NCBI GenBank assembly: GCA_029203165.1
Contig: CP119308.1
Location: 2,418,001 to 2,482,000 of the forward strand
Reading direction: 5' to 3'
Origin: Candidatus Microbacterium colombiense
GTDB lineage: Bacteria; Actinomycetota; Actinomycetes; Actinomycetales; Microbacteriaceae
DNA length: 64,000 nucleotides
In this document: positions 10,217-19,792 of the stretch, in pieces
Position numbering within the stretch: position 1 is the first letter of the stretch
How the letters are laid out: every line of letters starts with the position of its first letter
Position numbers and translations under genes: made by a program
Notes under the pieces: model-generated
What the model was told of the DNA's origin: nothing
What the model saw: only the letters and a program-made list of their open reading frames with translations
Databases searched by the model: none

Positions 10217-11148
10217 TCATCGAACTTCCCGACACGACCGTCAGCCAGGTCGCCAAGCAGCTCGTGAAGGTGCGCGAAGAGGGCGGCGCCGTCGCCCTCG
10301 GACGCGTGCTCACGCTCGTCATCTCGGCGCGCAACGGAGTCGCTGAGGCCGCCATCGACGCGGCCAACGACGCTTCCCGCGAGCACCCGATGCGGGTCAT
10401 CGTGCTCACGACCGGCGATGGCGACTCGCGTCTCGACGCGCAGATCCGCGTCGGCGGCGACGCCGGCGCCAGCGAGGTCGTGGTGCTGCGCGCCTTCGGC
10501 GATGCCGCCAGCAATGAGGAGAGCCTGATCACGGGTCTGCTCCTCCCCGACGCTCCTGTGGTGGCCTGGTGGCCCGAGGACGCTCCCGTCTCGCCCGCGC
10601 AGTCCCCGCTCGGCAAGATCGCGCAGCGCCGCATCACCGACGCCGCCACCGCCAGCGATGTGCGTGACCGCCTGGCACTCCTCGGTGAGACGCACGCGCC
10701 GGGAGACACCGATCTGTCGTGGACGCGGCTGACCCACTGGCGCGAACAGTTGGCCGCCGTGCTGGACCAGCCGCCGTTCGAGACGATCACTGCCGTCGAG
10801 GTGCGCGGAGCCGCCGCATCACCGTCGACCGCGCTGCTCGCCGCGTGGCTGCAGATGGCGCTCGACGTGCCCGTGAGCTGGTCCTACGAGGATCCGGAGC
10901 ACTGGCAGGAGGGCATCAAGTCGGTACGCCTCACCCGCCAGTCCGGTGACATCCTGCTCGAGCGTCCGACGCCGGGCGTCGCGGTGCTCACGCAACCCGG
11001 TCAGCCCGACCACGATCTGCACCTGCCGCGGCGCACGCTGCGCGAGTGCCTCGCGGAGGAGCTGCGCAGACTCGACCCCGATGTCCTGTACGGTCGAGTC
11101 ATCACCGAGGGCTGGGAGAAACTGGGTCCGCCCGAGACAGGAGCGTGA
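10213..11148 (+). CDS. opcA: Glucose-6-phosphate dehydrogenase assembly protein OpcA
   Basis: Partner protein needed for full activity of Zwf in actinobacteria and cyanobacteria. The 311-residue product begins MIIELPDTTVSQVAKQLVKVREEGGAVALGRVLTLVI and contains the family segments LPDAPVVAWWPEDAP and the C-terminal LHLPRRTLRECLAEELRRLDPDVLYGRVI. The GTG start at 10213 overlaps the zwf stop as GTGA, the operon's usual coupling. No frame errors are present. Confidence 0.93.
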   Translation: MIIELPDTTVSQVAKQLVKVREEGGAVALGRVLTLVISARNGVAEAAIDAANDASREHPMRVIVLTTGDGDSRLDAQIRVGGDAGASEVVVLRAFGDAASNEESLITGLLLPDAPVVAWWPEDAPVSPAQSPLGKIAQRRITDAATASDVRDRLALLGETHAPGDTDLSWTRLTHWREQLAAVLDQPPFETITAVEVRGAAASPSTALLAAWLQMALDVPVSWSYEDPEHWQEGIKSVRLTRQSGDILLERPTPGVAVLTQPGQPDHDLHLPRRTLRECLAEELRRLDPDVLYGRVITEGWEKLGPPETGA

Positions 11149-11153
11149 GTCAG

Positions 11154-11933
11154 ATGCAGGCACCATCCGCAGAGAAGCGGGTCGTGGTCGAGGCCACCCC
11201 GGCAGCCCTCGCCGCCAGCGTGGCCGAGCGATTCCTCACTCGTGTCCGTGCGCGCACACGCAACGGCCGCATCGCGCATATCGCCCTCACGGGCGGTTCC
11301 ATGGGCGGAGCAGTGCTCGGGGCCGTCGCCGAGAACCCGAGGTCCTCGGCGATCGATTGGTCCCTCGTGCATTTCTGGTGGGGCGATGAGCGTTTCGTTC
11401 CGCGAGACGATGCCGACCGCAACTCGCTGCAGTCCCGGCAGGCCCTCCTGGATCACATCGCGGTTCCCGCGGAGAACGTGCACGAGGTCGCGGGGCCGGA
11501 CACGGGCCTCACTCTCGATGAGTCCGCAGCCGCCTACGCCGCGGAGCTCGCGCGCTTCGCCACCTCGGAGCATGCGTGGCCGTCGTTCGCCGTCTGCTTC
11601 CTCGGCGTCGGGCCGGACGGGCACATCGCCTCGCTGTTCCCCGACCGCGAGGAGGTCACCGTCACCGACGTGGCGGCCCTCGCCGTGCGGGACTCGCCGA
11701 AGCCTCCGCCCGAGCGTGTCACGCTCACCCGTCCCGTGCTCAACTCATCCAAGCGGGTGTGGTTGGTCGTGACGGGAGCGGATAAGGCGTCAGCACTCGG
11801 CCTGGCACTCGCAGGCGCCAGCTACACGAGCGTTCCGGCGGCGGGCGCGAAGGGCCGGAAGCGAACGGTCTTCTTCGTCGATGAAGCCGCCGCATCCGAG
11901 GTCTCGCCCGATCTGATCGATCCGGCCTACTGA
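11154..11933 (+). CDS. pgl: 6-phosphogluconolactonase
   Basis: Hydrolyses 6-phosphogluconolactone made by Zwf, the second step of the oxidative branch. The 259-residue product has the glucosamine/galactosamine-6-phosphate isomerase-like fold signatures: HIALTGGSMGG, WSLVHFWWGDERFVPRDDADRNS and FLGVGPDGHIASLFPD. ATG at 11154 is chosen because AGGAG lies ten bases upstream. A GTG at 11145 that would overlap the opcA stop is too close to that site. It is the last gene of the operon, and its tail overlaps the convergent transporter gene by 7 bases. Confidence 0.93.
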   Translation: MQAPSAEKRVVVEATPAALAASVAERFLTRVRARTRNGRIAHIALTGGSMGGAVLGAVAENPRSSAIDWSLVHFWWGDERFVPRDDADRNSLQSRQALLDHIAVPAENVHEVAGPDTGLTLDESAAAYAAELARFATSEHAWPSFAVCFLGVGPDGHIASLFPDREEVTVTDVAALAVRDSPKPPPERVTLTRPVLNSSKRVWLVVTGADKASALGLALAGASYTSVPAAGAKGRKRTVFFVDEAAASEVSPDLIDPAY

Positions 11934-12943
11934 GTCGGTTCGCCCGGGGCGTTCGATGGCGTCGAGCCGTCGCTGCCCCGGGTGATGCCGAGATCCTGGC
12001 TGTCGCTGAGCACCTGCGGGTGATAGCGCGCGAGGCCCACCACACCCCACACGGCGATCGCACCGGCGACTCCGAAGATCACCAGCACCCACGGCGGCGC
12101 GGCAGAGGCCTCCCCGAGGATCACCATTCCGATGAGCACCGCGATGAGCGGGTCGACGACCGTCAGACCGGCGATCACGAGGTCGGGCGGGCCCGAGCTG
12201 TAGGCGGTCTGCACGAAGTAGGCGCCGACCGCGGACGCGGCCACGAGCGCCAGCACGCAGACCGCGGTGATCCACTCGAAGTGTCCGGCCTCGATGCGCT
12301 TGATGACGACCTTCGCGAGCGTGGCGACGAAGCCGTAGAGGATGCCGGCGCCGATCACGTAGAACAGCGCACGCATGCGATGCCGGAGGATGAGCCAGCA
12401 TGCGCCCAGGATGATGATCACGACCAGCAGGATCGCGAGGATGACGAAGAGCTCGCGGTCGGTGATGTCCTGCTCGGTCGCGAAGATCGCCGCGAAGAAG
12501 ACGAACAGGAAGATGCCGCCCACACAGCAGACGATCGCGGTGATGGACTGCTTCGTAGGCGAATGACCGGAGATGCGCGCGTTGAGCAGGGTCGTGATCA
12601 CGAGCGCGATCGCGCCGAGCGGCTGTACGACGATCAGCGGGGCCTTCACCAGGGCGGCGAGCTGACAGACGATCGCGAGTCCGAGCATGAGCGTGCCGAG
12701 CAGCCAGGACGGGCGCGTCAGCAGGCCCTTGATCTGCGTGAGGCTGAGCCCGGCCGTTCCTGCAGCGCCGCTGAGGCGCTCGACCTTCTCCACGCCGCGG
12801 TGCTGATACTGCGCCCCGAGAGACATGAACACGGCGCCGGCCAGTGCGAGTGGGATGCCGAGCAGCAGACCAGGATTCTGGAATGCGCCGACGAGCTGAT
12901 CCCCGACGTCTTCTGCCGCGTTCATCCACACCCCTGCGCTCAC
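11927..12943 (-). CDS. DMT-superfamily (EamA/NIPA-like) membrane transporter
   Basis: Predicted small-molecule permease of 338 residues with nine or ten hydrophobic segments and the repeated layout of drug/metabolite transporters. It includes GIPLALAGAVFMSLGAQYQHRGV near the N-terminus and VVDPLIAVLIGMVILGEA in the second repeat. The C-terminal ~35 residues are polar. Substrate cannot be told from sequence. The GTG start at 12943 lies six bases after TAGGGT, suggesting a leaderless mRNA. It is divergent from def and convergent with pgl. Confidence 0.8.
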   Translation of the reverse strand: MSAGVWMNAAEDVGDQLVGAFQNPGLLLGIPLALAGAVFMSLGAQYQHRGVEKVERLSGAAGTAGLSLTQIKGLLTRPSWLLGTLMLGLAIVCQLAALVKAPLIVVQPLGAIALVITTLLNARISGHSPTKQSITAIVCCVGGIFLFVFFAAIFATEQDITDRELFVILAILLVVIIILGACWLILRHRMRALFYVIGAGILYGFVATLAKVVIKRIEAGHFEWITAVCVLALVAASAVGAYFVQTAYSSGPPDLVIAGLTVVDPLIAVLIGMVILGEASAAPPWVLVIFGVAGAIAVWGVVGLARYHPQVLSDSQDLGITRGSDGSTPSNAPGEPTQ

Positions 12944-12949
12944 ACTAAG

Positions 12950-12980
12950 ACCCTACCCGGCACATCCCGCACAGTAGGGT
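12950..12980. promoter_or_regulatory. Divergent leaderless promoters for the DMT transporter and def
   Basis: TAGGGT occurs on the minus strand at 12955-12950, six bases before the GTG of the transporter. TAGGGT also occurs on the plus strand at 12975-12980, six bases before the GTG of def. Neither gene has space for a ribosome binding site. The spacing fits transcription starting at the start codon. No -35 boxes are recognised. Confidence 0.5.
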
Positions 12981-12986
12981 TGTGAC

Positions 12987-13553
12987 GTGGCTGTACTTCC
13001 GATTCGCATCATGGGCGACACCGTCCTGCACTCCCCCGCTTCCCCTGTCGACGAGATCACCGACGAGATCCGCACCCTCGTCGCCGACATGTTCGAGACC
13101 ATGGATGCAGCCCCCGGAGTCGGTCTCGCCGCACCCCAGGTGGGTGTGCCCCTGCGCATCTACACCTATTCCTACGTCGACGATGACGACCAGCCGTGGC
13201 GCGGGGTCCTCATCAATCCGGAGCTGTGGATCACACCGCTCGAGCCCGGCGAGCCCGACCCCGACCTGGAGTCTGAAGGATGTCTGTCCTTCCCCGGCGA
13301 GCGGTTCCCTCTCCGTCGCTCCGAGCGCGTGCACGTCACCGCGACGGATCTCGACGGAGCGCCCGTGGTGATCGATGTCGAGGGCTGGCGTGCGCGCATC
13401 ATGCAGCACGAGTTCGATCACCTCGACGGCATCCTCTATGTCGACCGGCTGTCGGACGGTGATTGGAAGACCGTTCAGAAGATCTCCCGCAAGCGCGGTT
13501 GGGGCCGCCCCGGTGCGAGTTGGATGCCCGGAGTCGACGACCTCGAAGGCTGA
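12987..13553 (+). CDS. def: Peptide deformylase
   Basis: Metalloenzyme that removes the formyl group from nascent proteins. All three family motifs are present in the 188-residue product: GVGLAAPQVG, EGCLSFPGE (metal-binding Cys) and QHEFDHLDG (two metal-binding His and catalytic Glu). The GTG start at 12987 sits six bases after a TAGGGT hexamer with no ribosome binding site, so a leaderless transcript is likely. Confidence 0.95.
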   Translation: MAVLPIRIMGDTVLHSPASPVDEITDEIRTLVADMFETMDAAPGVGLAAPQVGVPLRIYTYSYVDDDDQPWRGVLINPELWITPLEPGEPDPDLESEGCLSFPGERFPLRRSERVHVTATDLDGAPVVIDVEGWRARIMQHEFDHLDGILYVDRLSDGDWKTVQKISRKRGWGRPGASWMPGVDDLEG

Positions 13554-13693
13554 CGCGCCGCATCCCCACCCATCCGCCTCTGTCAGCGGATGCATAGCAG
13601 TTGTCGAGTTGCATCACAGACTCTCCGAGGACTAGCGTTTTCGAGGCGGGATTCTGGAATACCCGCACACCAAGGCTCTGGAGGGGAACAACC

Positions 13694-14209
13694 ATGATGA
13701 AGATGCGTAAGCGTCGCGCGCTGGTGCTGGCCGGATCGGCTCTCGCACTCACCGTCGCGCTCAGCGGATGCAGCGCGATCAGCAGCATCCTCGGCGGCGG
13801 AACGGCTGATGCCGACCGTGACGAGGAGACCGGTCAGGTGACCGACGATGCGAACATCGGCATCTTCGCGCTGAAGGTCGGCGACTGCAAGCTCGAGAGC
13901 CCGGACGGTCTGCTCGAGAACGCCGACGTCGTGCCCTGCGACAAGGAGCACGACGAAGAGGTCTACTACGAGATCACGATGCCCGACGGCGACTTCTCGG
14001 AAGAGGACATCGACGCCGCGAGCTACGAGTGCATCGGCGACCCGTTCACCGAGTTCGTCGGCATCGCCAATGAGGAGTCCGCTCTGCAGGTCTACCCCAT
14101 CACGCCGACCAAGGACACGTGGGAGCAGCTCAACGACCGCATCATCCAGTGTGTGATCCTCGACCCGGCCGGTCCCGTCACCGGATCGCTCAAGGACTCC
14201 GCACGCTGA
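13694..14209 (+). CDS. Secreted lipoprotein, septum-formation-like domain
   Basis: Lipoprotein of 171 residues. Basic N-terminus MMKMRKRR, hydrophobic stretch, and lipobox ALSGC with the lipidated Cys at residue 26. The mature part begins with an acidic linker and then a domain containing VGDCKL, VVPCDKEHDEEVYYEI, SYECIGDPFTEF and RIIQCVI. The four spaced cysteines and the CDKEHDEEV pattern resemble the actinobacterial septum-formation/DUF4190-associated family; that assignment is tentative. A GAGGGG ribosome binding site precedes the ATG, and a terminator follows. Confidence 0.75.
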   Translation: MMKMRKRRALVLAGSALALTVALSGCSAISSILGGGTADADRDEETGQVTDDANIGIFALKVGDCKLESPDGLLENADVVPCDKEHDEEVYYEITMPDGDFSEEDIDAASYECIGDPFTEFVGIANEESALQVYPITPTKDTWEQLNDRIIQCVILDPAGPVTGSLKDSAR

Positions 14210-14226
14210 TCTGAGACGATCGAACG

Positions 14227-14259
14227 CAGAAGGCCCCGTCACTGCGACGGGGCCTTCTG
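14227..14259 (+). terminator. Rho-independent terminator after the lipoprotein gene
   Basis: CAGAAGGCCCCGTC pairs perfectly with GACGGGGCCTTCTG across a five-base loop and is followed by TGTTCTCTTCT. Confidence 0.85.
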
Positions 14260-14310
14260 TGTTCTCTTCTGACGCGACCACAACGCGCGATGCATAGGGA
14301 GAAAAAGGAA

Positions 14311-14340
14311 ACCCCTGGAGCTTCGTGAAGCTCCAGGGGT
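14311..14340 (-). terminator. Terminator downstream of tRNA-Asn
   Basis: ACCCCTGGAGCTT pairs with AAGCTCCAGGGGT across a four-base loop. On the minus strand it is followed by TTTCCTTTTTC, so it ends the tRNA transcript. Confidence 0.85.
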
Positions 14341-14342
14341 AT

Positions 14343-14418
14343 TGGCTCCCCGGCTTGGACTCGAACCAAGAACCTGCCGGTTAACAGCCGGCTGCTCTGC
14401 CAATTGAGCTACCGAGGA
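14343..14418 (-). tRNA. tRNA-Asn (anticodon GTT)
   Basis: The reverse strand folds into a full cloverleaf. The acceptor stem is TCCTCGG with CCGGGGA (one T-G pair). The D arm contains AGCTCAATTGGCAGAGC, the anticodon arm CCGGCTGTTAACCGGC has anticodon GTT, and the T arm is TTGGTTCGAGTCCAA. The discriminator is G and the CCA end is encoded (14343-14345). No integrated element or repeated 3' end is seen beside it. Confidence 0.97.
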
Positions 14419-14515
14419 ATGTGCACCGCTGCGCGGGCAACTCGACAAGCTTAGCAAACTCCGCACCGTCTCCGTGACACGGGGCACGCTTCCGTGCTCG
14501 TCGGGCGTGTCGCCG

Positions 14516-15289
14516 TCAGCGCTGCGAATCGGCTTCCGCGTTGGGCACCCAGAGCAGGTCCTTGCCGACACCGCGGGCCACCACGTGCCCCGCACGCAGC
14601 ATGAGTGTCTCGGCGTTCAGCTCGCGGATGAAATCGGCGTCGTTCGTGACGAGCAACGCCGCCATGCCCTGTTCCTTGCGGCGGCGCGTGATGGCGTCGA
14701 ACACGACCGGGCGCACCTCGAGATCGAGGTTGGCCAGTGGCTCGTCGGCGATCAGCACCTGCGGCTCGAGGATGAACGAGCGGGCGATCGCGACACGCTG
14801 CCGCATGCCGGCGCTGAGCTCATACGGGAACTTCGCCGCGGTGCCCAGCGGAAGATGCAGCTCGTCGAGAAGGGTCGCGACACGGATCGACAGTGCCTTG
14901 GAGTTCACTCGCTTCTCGCGGATGAGGATGGGCTCCGCGATGACCTCGTTCACTGTGAGGCGCGGAGGGAGATCTCCACCCGCGCCCTGTGGCACGAATC
15001 CGGTGCGGTAGGTCAGGATGCGGTGCTTACGCCCGGGGCGGCGCACATCGACGCCACACACGTGCGCCCGCCCGCCGACGACTCGCACCGACGGGTCCGT
15101 CGACCCTGCAAGCGCGGCCACCAGGGTCGACTTGCCTGATCCTGTGGGCCCGGCGACGCAGATCAGCCCGCCCGGAGCGAGCGAGAACGTCACACCGTCG
15201 ACGGCGCGCGTCGGAAGTCCGTGCCCGATGCGGTCGATGACCAGATCGGAGCACTCGATCGCGAGAGAGGATTCCGGCCGGCGTGACAT
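14516..15289 (-). CDS. Orphan ABC transporter ATP-binding protein
   Basis: Cytoplasmic ATPase subunit of 257 residues with Walker A GPTGSGKST, Q-loop region GFVPQGAGG, signature LSAGMRQRVAIAR, Walker B VLIADEP and switch region VTNDADFI, where Asn replaces the usual His before Asp. The closest general class is the peptide/nickel-type ATPase. No permease or binding-protein gene is adjacent: dnaG lies 36 bases upstream and tRNA-Asn downstream. The missing switch His and the lack of partners suggest an orphan or trans-acting subunit. Confidence 0.85.
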   Translation of the reverse strand: MSRRPESSLAIECSDLVIDRIGHGLPTRAVDGVTFSLAPGGLICVAGPTGSGKSTLVAALAGSTDPSVRVVGGRAHVCGVDVRRPGRKHRILTYRTGFVPQGAGGDLPPRLTVNEVIAEPILIREKRVNSKALSIRVATLLDELHLPLGTAAKFPYELSAGMRQRVAIARSFILEPQVLIADEPLANLDLEVRPVVFDAITRRRKEQGMAALLVTNDADFIRELNAETLMLRAGHVVARGVGKDLLWVPNAEADSQR

Positions 15290-15325
15290 GTTCCCATCCT
15301 GCCGTGCAGGCCACCGCCTATCGGG

Positions 15326-17185
15326 TTACGACTCGGTGAAGCGCTGACGCTCGATGCTGATGTCGCGCAGCCGAAGACCCAACGCACGTCCGCCGTCGGA
15401 ATCCGCGGGCACCCGCTGCAATGCGCCGAGCAGCTCCTGCTTCTCCCGCTCGAGCTGGCGGAGGATAAGCCTTCTCGCGAGATCCGTCGCCGATGCCACC
15501 GCGCCCTCCTCATCGCGCGCCGGGAACGGCGTCATGAGGAGCTCTCCCCCGAGCGAGCGATACGGCTCGCGCACGGCGTTCACCGCATCGGTCACCCAGC
15601 CCGCCCTGGTGCGATCGGGAGCCGCGGCCACGGCTTCTCGCACGGCGTCCAGGCCGGGCGTACGGAACGGGCTGGACAGTGCACGGTTCAACAGCTCCTG
15701 ATCCACCTGGTGACCGTACTGGAGCGCCCCCATGAGGGCGTCCCGCTCCACCGCCATGTCCGGCGTACGCGGCAGTCCGGCCAACGTCACGGGGGCCACG
15801 CCAGGAGCCCCGTTGGCCCCGTCCCCGGATTCGGGCATGCGGCGCACCGGCGCGGGAGCCGCCTCACCGCGCGCAGATCGCTCCACCTCGGTGTGGACCT
15901 CGGTCGGATCCATGCCGAGACGTCGCGCCAGTACGCGCTCATAGCCCGGACGCAGCAGACGGTCCCTGATCTCAGCCACGATCGGAGCCGCAGCACGCAG
16001 CGACCCCACCCGCCCCTCGACGGTGGAGAGATCGAAGCCCGCGAGCTTGCGATCGATCGCGAACTCGAACATCGGCACCTTGGAGTCCATCAGCGCACGA
16101 ACAGCGGCGTCTCCGCGCCGCAGCCGTAGATCGCAGGGGTCCATGTTGTCAGGCGCCACAGCGACGAAGGTCTGGGCGTTGAATCGGTCGTCCTCCGTGA
16201 ATGCGCGCAACGCCGCCTTCTGCCCGGCCTCATCGCCGTCGAACGTGAACACGACCTCGCCCGAGGCGTTGTCGTCGCCCATGACCCGCCGCAGCACCTT
16301 GATGTGGTCGGTTCCGAACGCCGTGCCACAGGTCGCGATCGCCGTCGTGAGGCCGGCCAGATGACAGGCCATCACATCGGTGTACCCCTCGACGACCACC
16401 ACACGACGGGGGTCCCCCCGGGCGATGTCGCGCTTGGCGAGATCGAGCCCGTAGAGCACCTGGGCCTTCTTGTAGATCAATGTCTCGGGGGTGTTCAGGT
16501 ACTTGGGTCCCTGATCGTCATCGAAGAGCTTGCGAGCGCCGAAGCCGATCGTCTGGCCGGACACGTCGCGGATCGGCCACACGAGACGCCCGCGGAAACG
16601 GTCGTACACCCCGCGCTGACCGGTGGAGACGAGACCGGCACCGCTGAGTTCATCTCGCGTGAACCCCTGCGCCGTGAGCGCCTTGAGCATGCCGTCCCAG
16701 CCCCGCGGCGCGAACCCGACACCGAAGTGCGCGGCTGCCCCAGCGTCGAATCCGCGCTCGCCCAGGAAACGTCGCCCTGCTTCCGCATCGGGCGAGAGCA
16801 ACTGCGCGCGGAAGAACTCCGCCGCCGCCGTGTTCGCGGCATACAACCGGCTGCGTCCGCTGGTCTCGGGTGCTGCCCCACCGTCCTCATAGTGCAGCGT
16901 GTAACCGATACGACCGGCGAGACGCTCGACGGCCTCCGTGAAGCTGACGTGATCCATCTCCCGCAGGAAGGAGTACACATCGCCCGACTCACCGCAGCCG
17001 AAGCAGTGGTAATAACCCACCTGCTGTCGAACGTGGAAGCTCGGGCTCTTCTCGTCGTGGAAGGGGCACAGCCCCTTGAGCGAGCCGACACCGGCGGATT
17101 TCAGGGCCACCCGCTCGCCCACGATATCGGCGATGTTCGTTCGTGCTTTGACCTCGTCGACGTCGGCCTGGCGGATCCGCGGCAT
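15326..17185 (-). CDS. dnaG: DNA primase
   Basis: Synthesises RNA primers at the replication fork. The 619-residue product has an N-terminal zinc-binding domain (Cys40, His43, Cys61 and Cys64, in [14 protein letters not shown] and [15 protein letters not shown]). A TOPRIM catalytic core follows ([32 protein letters not shown]), then a C-terminal helicase-interaction region. The ATG overlaps the dgt stop by one base (TGATG), so it is co-translated with dgt and dusB. Confidence 0.96.
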   Translation of the reverse strand: MPRIRQADVDEVKARTNIADIVGERVALKSAGVGSLKGLCPFHDEKSPSFHVRQQVGYYHCFGCGESGDVYSFLREMDHVSFTEAVERLAGRIGYTLHYEDGGAAPETSGRSRLYAANTAAAEFFRAQLLSPDAEAGRRFLGERGFDAGAAAHFGVGFAPRGWDGMLKALTAQGFTRDELSGAGLVSTGQRGVYDRFRGRLVWPIRDVSGQTIGFGARKLFDDDQGPKYLNTPETLIYKKAQVLYGLDLAKRDIARGDPRRVVVVEGYTDVMACHLAGLTTAIATCGTAFGTDHIKVLRRVMGDDNASGEVVFTFDGDEAGQKAALRAFTEDDRFNAQTFVAVAPDNMDPCDLRLRRGDAAVRALMDSKVPMFEFAIDRKLAGFDLSTVEGRVGSLRAAAPIVAEIRDRLLRPGYERVLARRLGMDPTEVHTEVERSARGEAAPAPVRRMPESGDGANGAPGVAPVTLAGLPRTPDMAVERDALMGALQYGHQVDQELLNRALSSPFRTPGLDAVREAVAAAPDRTRAGWVTDAVNAVREPYRSLGGELLMTPFPARDEEGAVASATDLARRLILRQLEREKQELLGALQRVPADSDGGRALGLRLRDISIERQRFTES

Positions 17186-18588
17186 CAGCTCACCCCTTCG
17201 ACCACAGCCTGCCTCTCGGCATTCCCCCGCGCGCCCGGGCGGGCGTGCCGCGCGTTGCGCGGGGTCCAGATCCCGACCTCGGCCGGATCGATCTCACCCA
17301 CGAGGCGGTTGTGCCAGTCGACCGCGCTCTGGTCGGTCAGGCTCGCGATCTGGTCGACGATCACCCGCGCGCGCTCGGCGTCGGTCGTCGCATCGATGAA
17401 ATCGGCGGCGAACGCCGGTTCGAGCACGTCGGCCCCCGCCGACCACAGTCCGTCGGTCGACCACAGCACGTCGGCCAGGCGCTTGAGCACCCGACGCTGT
17501 TCCTTGTACACGCCCTTGCGCGCGTCGATCGTGACGATGGCCTGCCCCATGATGCCCTTGAGCACGGCGATCTCGACCTCGATCACGCGCGGCACCACCA
17601 CGTGCGCGTTATACCGCACGAGGGCGGGGCCGGCGTAGGCCTCACGCGTCGCCGACACCGCTGCGCGGGCGAATCGCCCGATCAGGTCGCTGGTCAGGTT
17701 CTTCAGACGCGCGAGATCGCGGCGCGAGCGGTCGAACGACTCCAGCCACATCGACTGCGTGGCCAGGCGGTAGAGCGCATCGGCGAGTTCATCCCGCGTG
17801 AAGTCGTAGCCGACCCACTGCTGGATCCGGCTGACGAGCGCGTCGTGCTCGCGCGGATCGGCGAGCTGGGCCACGTCGACGTAACCGTTGACGATCGCAT
17901 CCTCGAAGTCGTGCACGGAGTAAGCGATGTCGTCGGAGAGATCCATGATCTCGGCCTCGATGCAGCGTCGACGGCCGGGCGCGCCTTCGCGCATCCACCG
18001 GAACACGGCCTCGTCCTCGGGATAGACACCGAACTTCAAGCGTCCTCCCGGATCGGGCACCGGGCTGTCGACGGTCCAGGGGTACTTGCAGGTCGCGTCG
18101 AGGCTGGCCCGGGTGAGGTTCAGACCGACCGAGTGATCATCCCCGTCGAGCACCTTCGCCTCGAGCCGGGTGAGGATGCGGAGAGATTGGGCGTTCCCCT
18201 CGAAGCCGCCGATGTTCTCGGCCCATTCGTTGAGTGCGCGTTCGCCGTTGTGCCCGAACGGCGGGTGCCCCAGATCATGGCTGAGGCATGCCGTGTCGAC
18301 CACGTCGGCGGACACGCCGAGAGCCGTCGCGAGTTCACGACCGACCTGAGCGACCTCGAGCGAGTGCGTCAGACGGTTGCGGGCGAAGTCCGCGGTGCTC
18401 GCCGGGCTGAGCACCTGCGTCTTGGCCGCGAGACGACGCAGTGCCGCCGAGTGCAGCACACGCGCGCGATCGCGGGCGAAGTCGTTCCGCTCCGAACGAT
18501 GGGTCTCGGTGATGAAGCGCTCGGCGTCACGCGGATCGTAGCCGTCGGTGCGCGCGGCCCTCGGGCCGGAAGAGGACTCAACCACCAC
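17185..18588 (-). CDS. dgt: Deoxyguanosinetriphosphate triphosphohydrolase-like protein
   Basis: HD-domain dNTP triphosphohydrolase of 467 residues that converts dNTPs (classically dGTP) to nucleoside and triphosphate. Metal-binding histidines and aspartate are in [12 protein letters not shown] and [16 protein letters not shown]. The downstream conserved [18 protein letters not shown] is also present. The GTG start at 18588 (or 18585) lies inside the end of dusB, giving an 11-base overlap. The order dusB-dgt-dnaG is a conserved actinobacterial arrangement. Confidence 0.93.
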   Translation of the reverse strand: MVVESSSGPRAARTDGYDPRDAERFITETHRSERNDFARDRARVLHSAALRRLAAKTQVLSPASTADFARNRLTHSLEVAQVGRELATALGVSADVVDTACLSHDLGHPPFGHNGERALNEWAENIGGFEGNAQSLRILTRLEAKVLDGDDHSVGLNLTRASLDATCKYPWTVDSPVPDPGGRLKFGVYPEDEAVFRWMREGAPGRRRCIEAEIMDLSDDIAYSVHDFEDAIVNGYVDVAQLADPREHDALVSRIQQWVGYDFTRDELADALYRLATQSMWLESFDRSRRDLARLKNLTSDLIGRFARAAVSATREAYAGPALVRYNAHVVVPRVIEVEIAVLKGIMGQAIVTIDARKGVYKEQRRVLKRLADVLWSTDGLWSAGADVLEPAFAADFIDATTDAERARVIVDQIASLTDQSAVDWHNRLVGEIDPAEVGIWTPRNARHARPGARGNAERQAVVEGVS

Positions 18589-19732
18589 TGTTCTCGATCT
18601 CCGCCCCTCGCATCATCTCGGATGCCGACGCCGCGATCTCACGCGACTCCAACCACTTGTCCGGCAGTGCCGTGCGCTTGGCATGCCCCGCGCGGCCGCG
18701 CTGTCCCTCGGCATCAGCGCCGGGGTAGGGAGCGGAGTGGTCGAGCTGGCTGAGCAGCTCATCGATCTCGGCGAGGCTCGATGACGTGGCGAGGCCGGTG
18801 CGGATGTCGCCACCGACCGGATAGCCCTTGAAGTACCAGGACACGTGCTTGCGGATGTCGCGGCACCCGCGATCCTCGTCCTCGAAGAATTCGACGAGCA
18901 GTTCTGCGTGCCGCTTGAAGGCGTCTGCGACGAAGCCGAGTGTCGCATCGACGGTCTTGCCCTCGCCGCCGAACGCCGTGGCCAGCTCGCCGAAGAGCCA
19001 GGGGCGACCGAGGCATCCACGGCCGACGACGACGCCGTCGCAGTCGGTCTGCGCCATCATGCGCACGGCGTCGCCCGCCGACCAGATGTCTCCGTTGCCG
19101 AGCACCGGGATGCTCGTGACAGCCTGCTTGAGCTCACCGATCGCGTTCCAGTCGGCGTGCCCGGAGTAGTACTCACCTGCCGTGCGCGCATGCAGCGCGA
19201 TGGCGGCCACTCCGGCGTCCTCGGCAGCGCGCCCTGCGTCGAGGAAGGTGAGGTGGTCACGATCGATGCCCTTGCGCATCTTGACCGTGAGAGGGATGTC
19301 GCCGGCGGCCTTCACGGCCTGCGTGACGATGTCGGCGAACAGCGAACTCTTCCACGGGAGGGCCGCTCCCCCGCCCTTGCGGGTGACCTTGGGCACCGGG
19401 CATCCGAAGTTGAGGTCGATGTGGTCGGCGTGATCCTCGGCGACGATGATGCGCACCGCGTCGGCGATCGTCTTCGGGTCGACGCCGTAGAGCTGGATCG
19501 AGCGCGGCGTCTCCGACTCGTGATGCCGGATCAGACGCATCGTGGTCTCATTGCGTTCGACGAGCGCGCGCGAGGTGATCATCTCGCTGACGTAGAGCCC
19601 TGCACCGTACTCACGGCAGAGTCGACGGAAGGCGGTGTTCGTGATCCCCGCCATGGGCGCGAGGACGACCGGCACGTCTAGGTCGATCGGACCGATGCGA
19701 AGCGTGCGTGCGGAAGAGGTGGCGAGAGTCAT
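18578..19732 (-). CDS. dusB: tRNA-dihydrouridine synthase (DusB family)
   Basis: FMN-dependent enzyme that reduces uridines in the tRNA D loop. The 384-residue product reads MTLATSSARTLRIGPIDLDV then APMAGITNTAFRRLCREYGAGL, IQLYGVDP, the catalytic-Cys segment IDLNFGCPVPKVTRKGGG, and the FMN phosphate-binding VLGNGDIWSAGDA and VVVGRGCLGRPWLF. ATG at 19732 is preferred to a start 14 codons further upstream because the family begins about here. It is divergent from the peroxidase gene with 60 bases between them. Confidence 0.93.
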   Translation of the reverse strand: MTLATSSARTLRIGPIDLDVPVVLAPMAGITNTAFRRLCREYGAGLYVSEMITSRALVERNETTMRLIRHHESETPRSIQLYGVDPKTIADAVRIIVAEDHADHIDLNFGCPVPKVTRKGGGAALPWKSSLFADIVTQAVKAAGDIPLTVKMRKGIDRDHLTFLDAGRAAEDAGVAAIALHARTAGEYYSGHADWNAIGELKQAVTSIPVLGNGDIWSAGDAVRMMAQTDCDGVVVGRGCLGRPWLFGELATAFGGEGKTVDATLGFVADAFKRHAELLVEFFEDEDRGCRDIRKHVSWYFKGYPVGGDIRTGLATSSSLAEIDELLSQLDHSAPYPGADAEGQRGRAGHAKRTALPDKWLESREIAASASEMMRGAEIENSGG

Positions 19733-19779
19733 GTCGCTTCCATTCTCCCAGACGCAGAGCCTCGGGTGCCGCATCGACC

Positions 19780-19785
19780 TAAGCT
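19780..19785 (+). promoter_or_regulatory. Leaderless -10 box for the glutathione peroxidase gene
   Basis: TAAGCT lies seven bases before the ATG at 19793 and no ribosome binding site is present. Confidence 0.45.
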
Positions 19786-19792
19786 GTGAGCT

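Noticed and set aside
14343..14418. tRNA-Asn as an attachment site for an integrated element
   Set aside because: No repeated tRNA 3' end, integrase or composition change was seen on either side; the neighbours are housekeeping genes.
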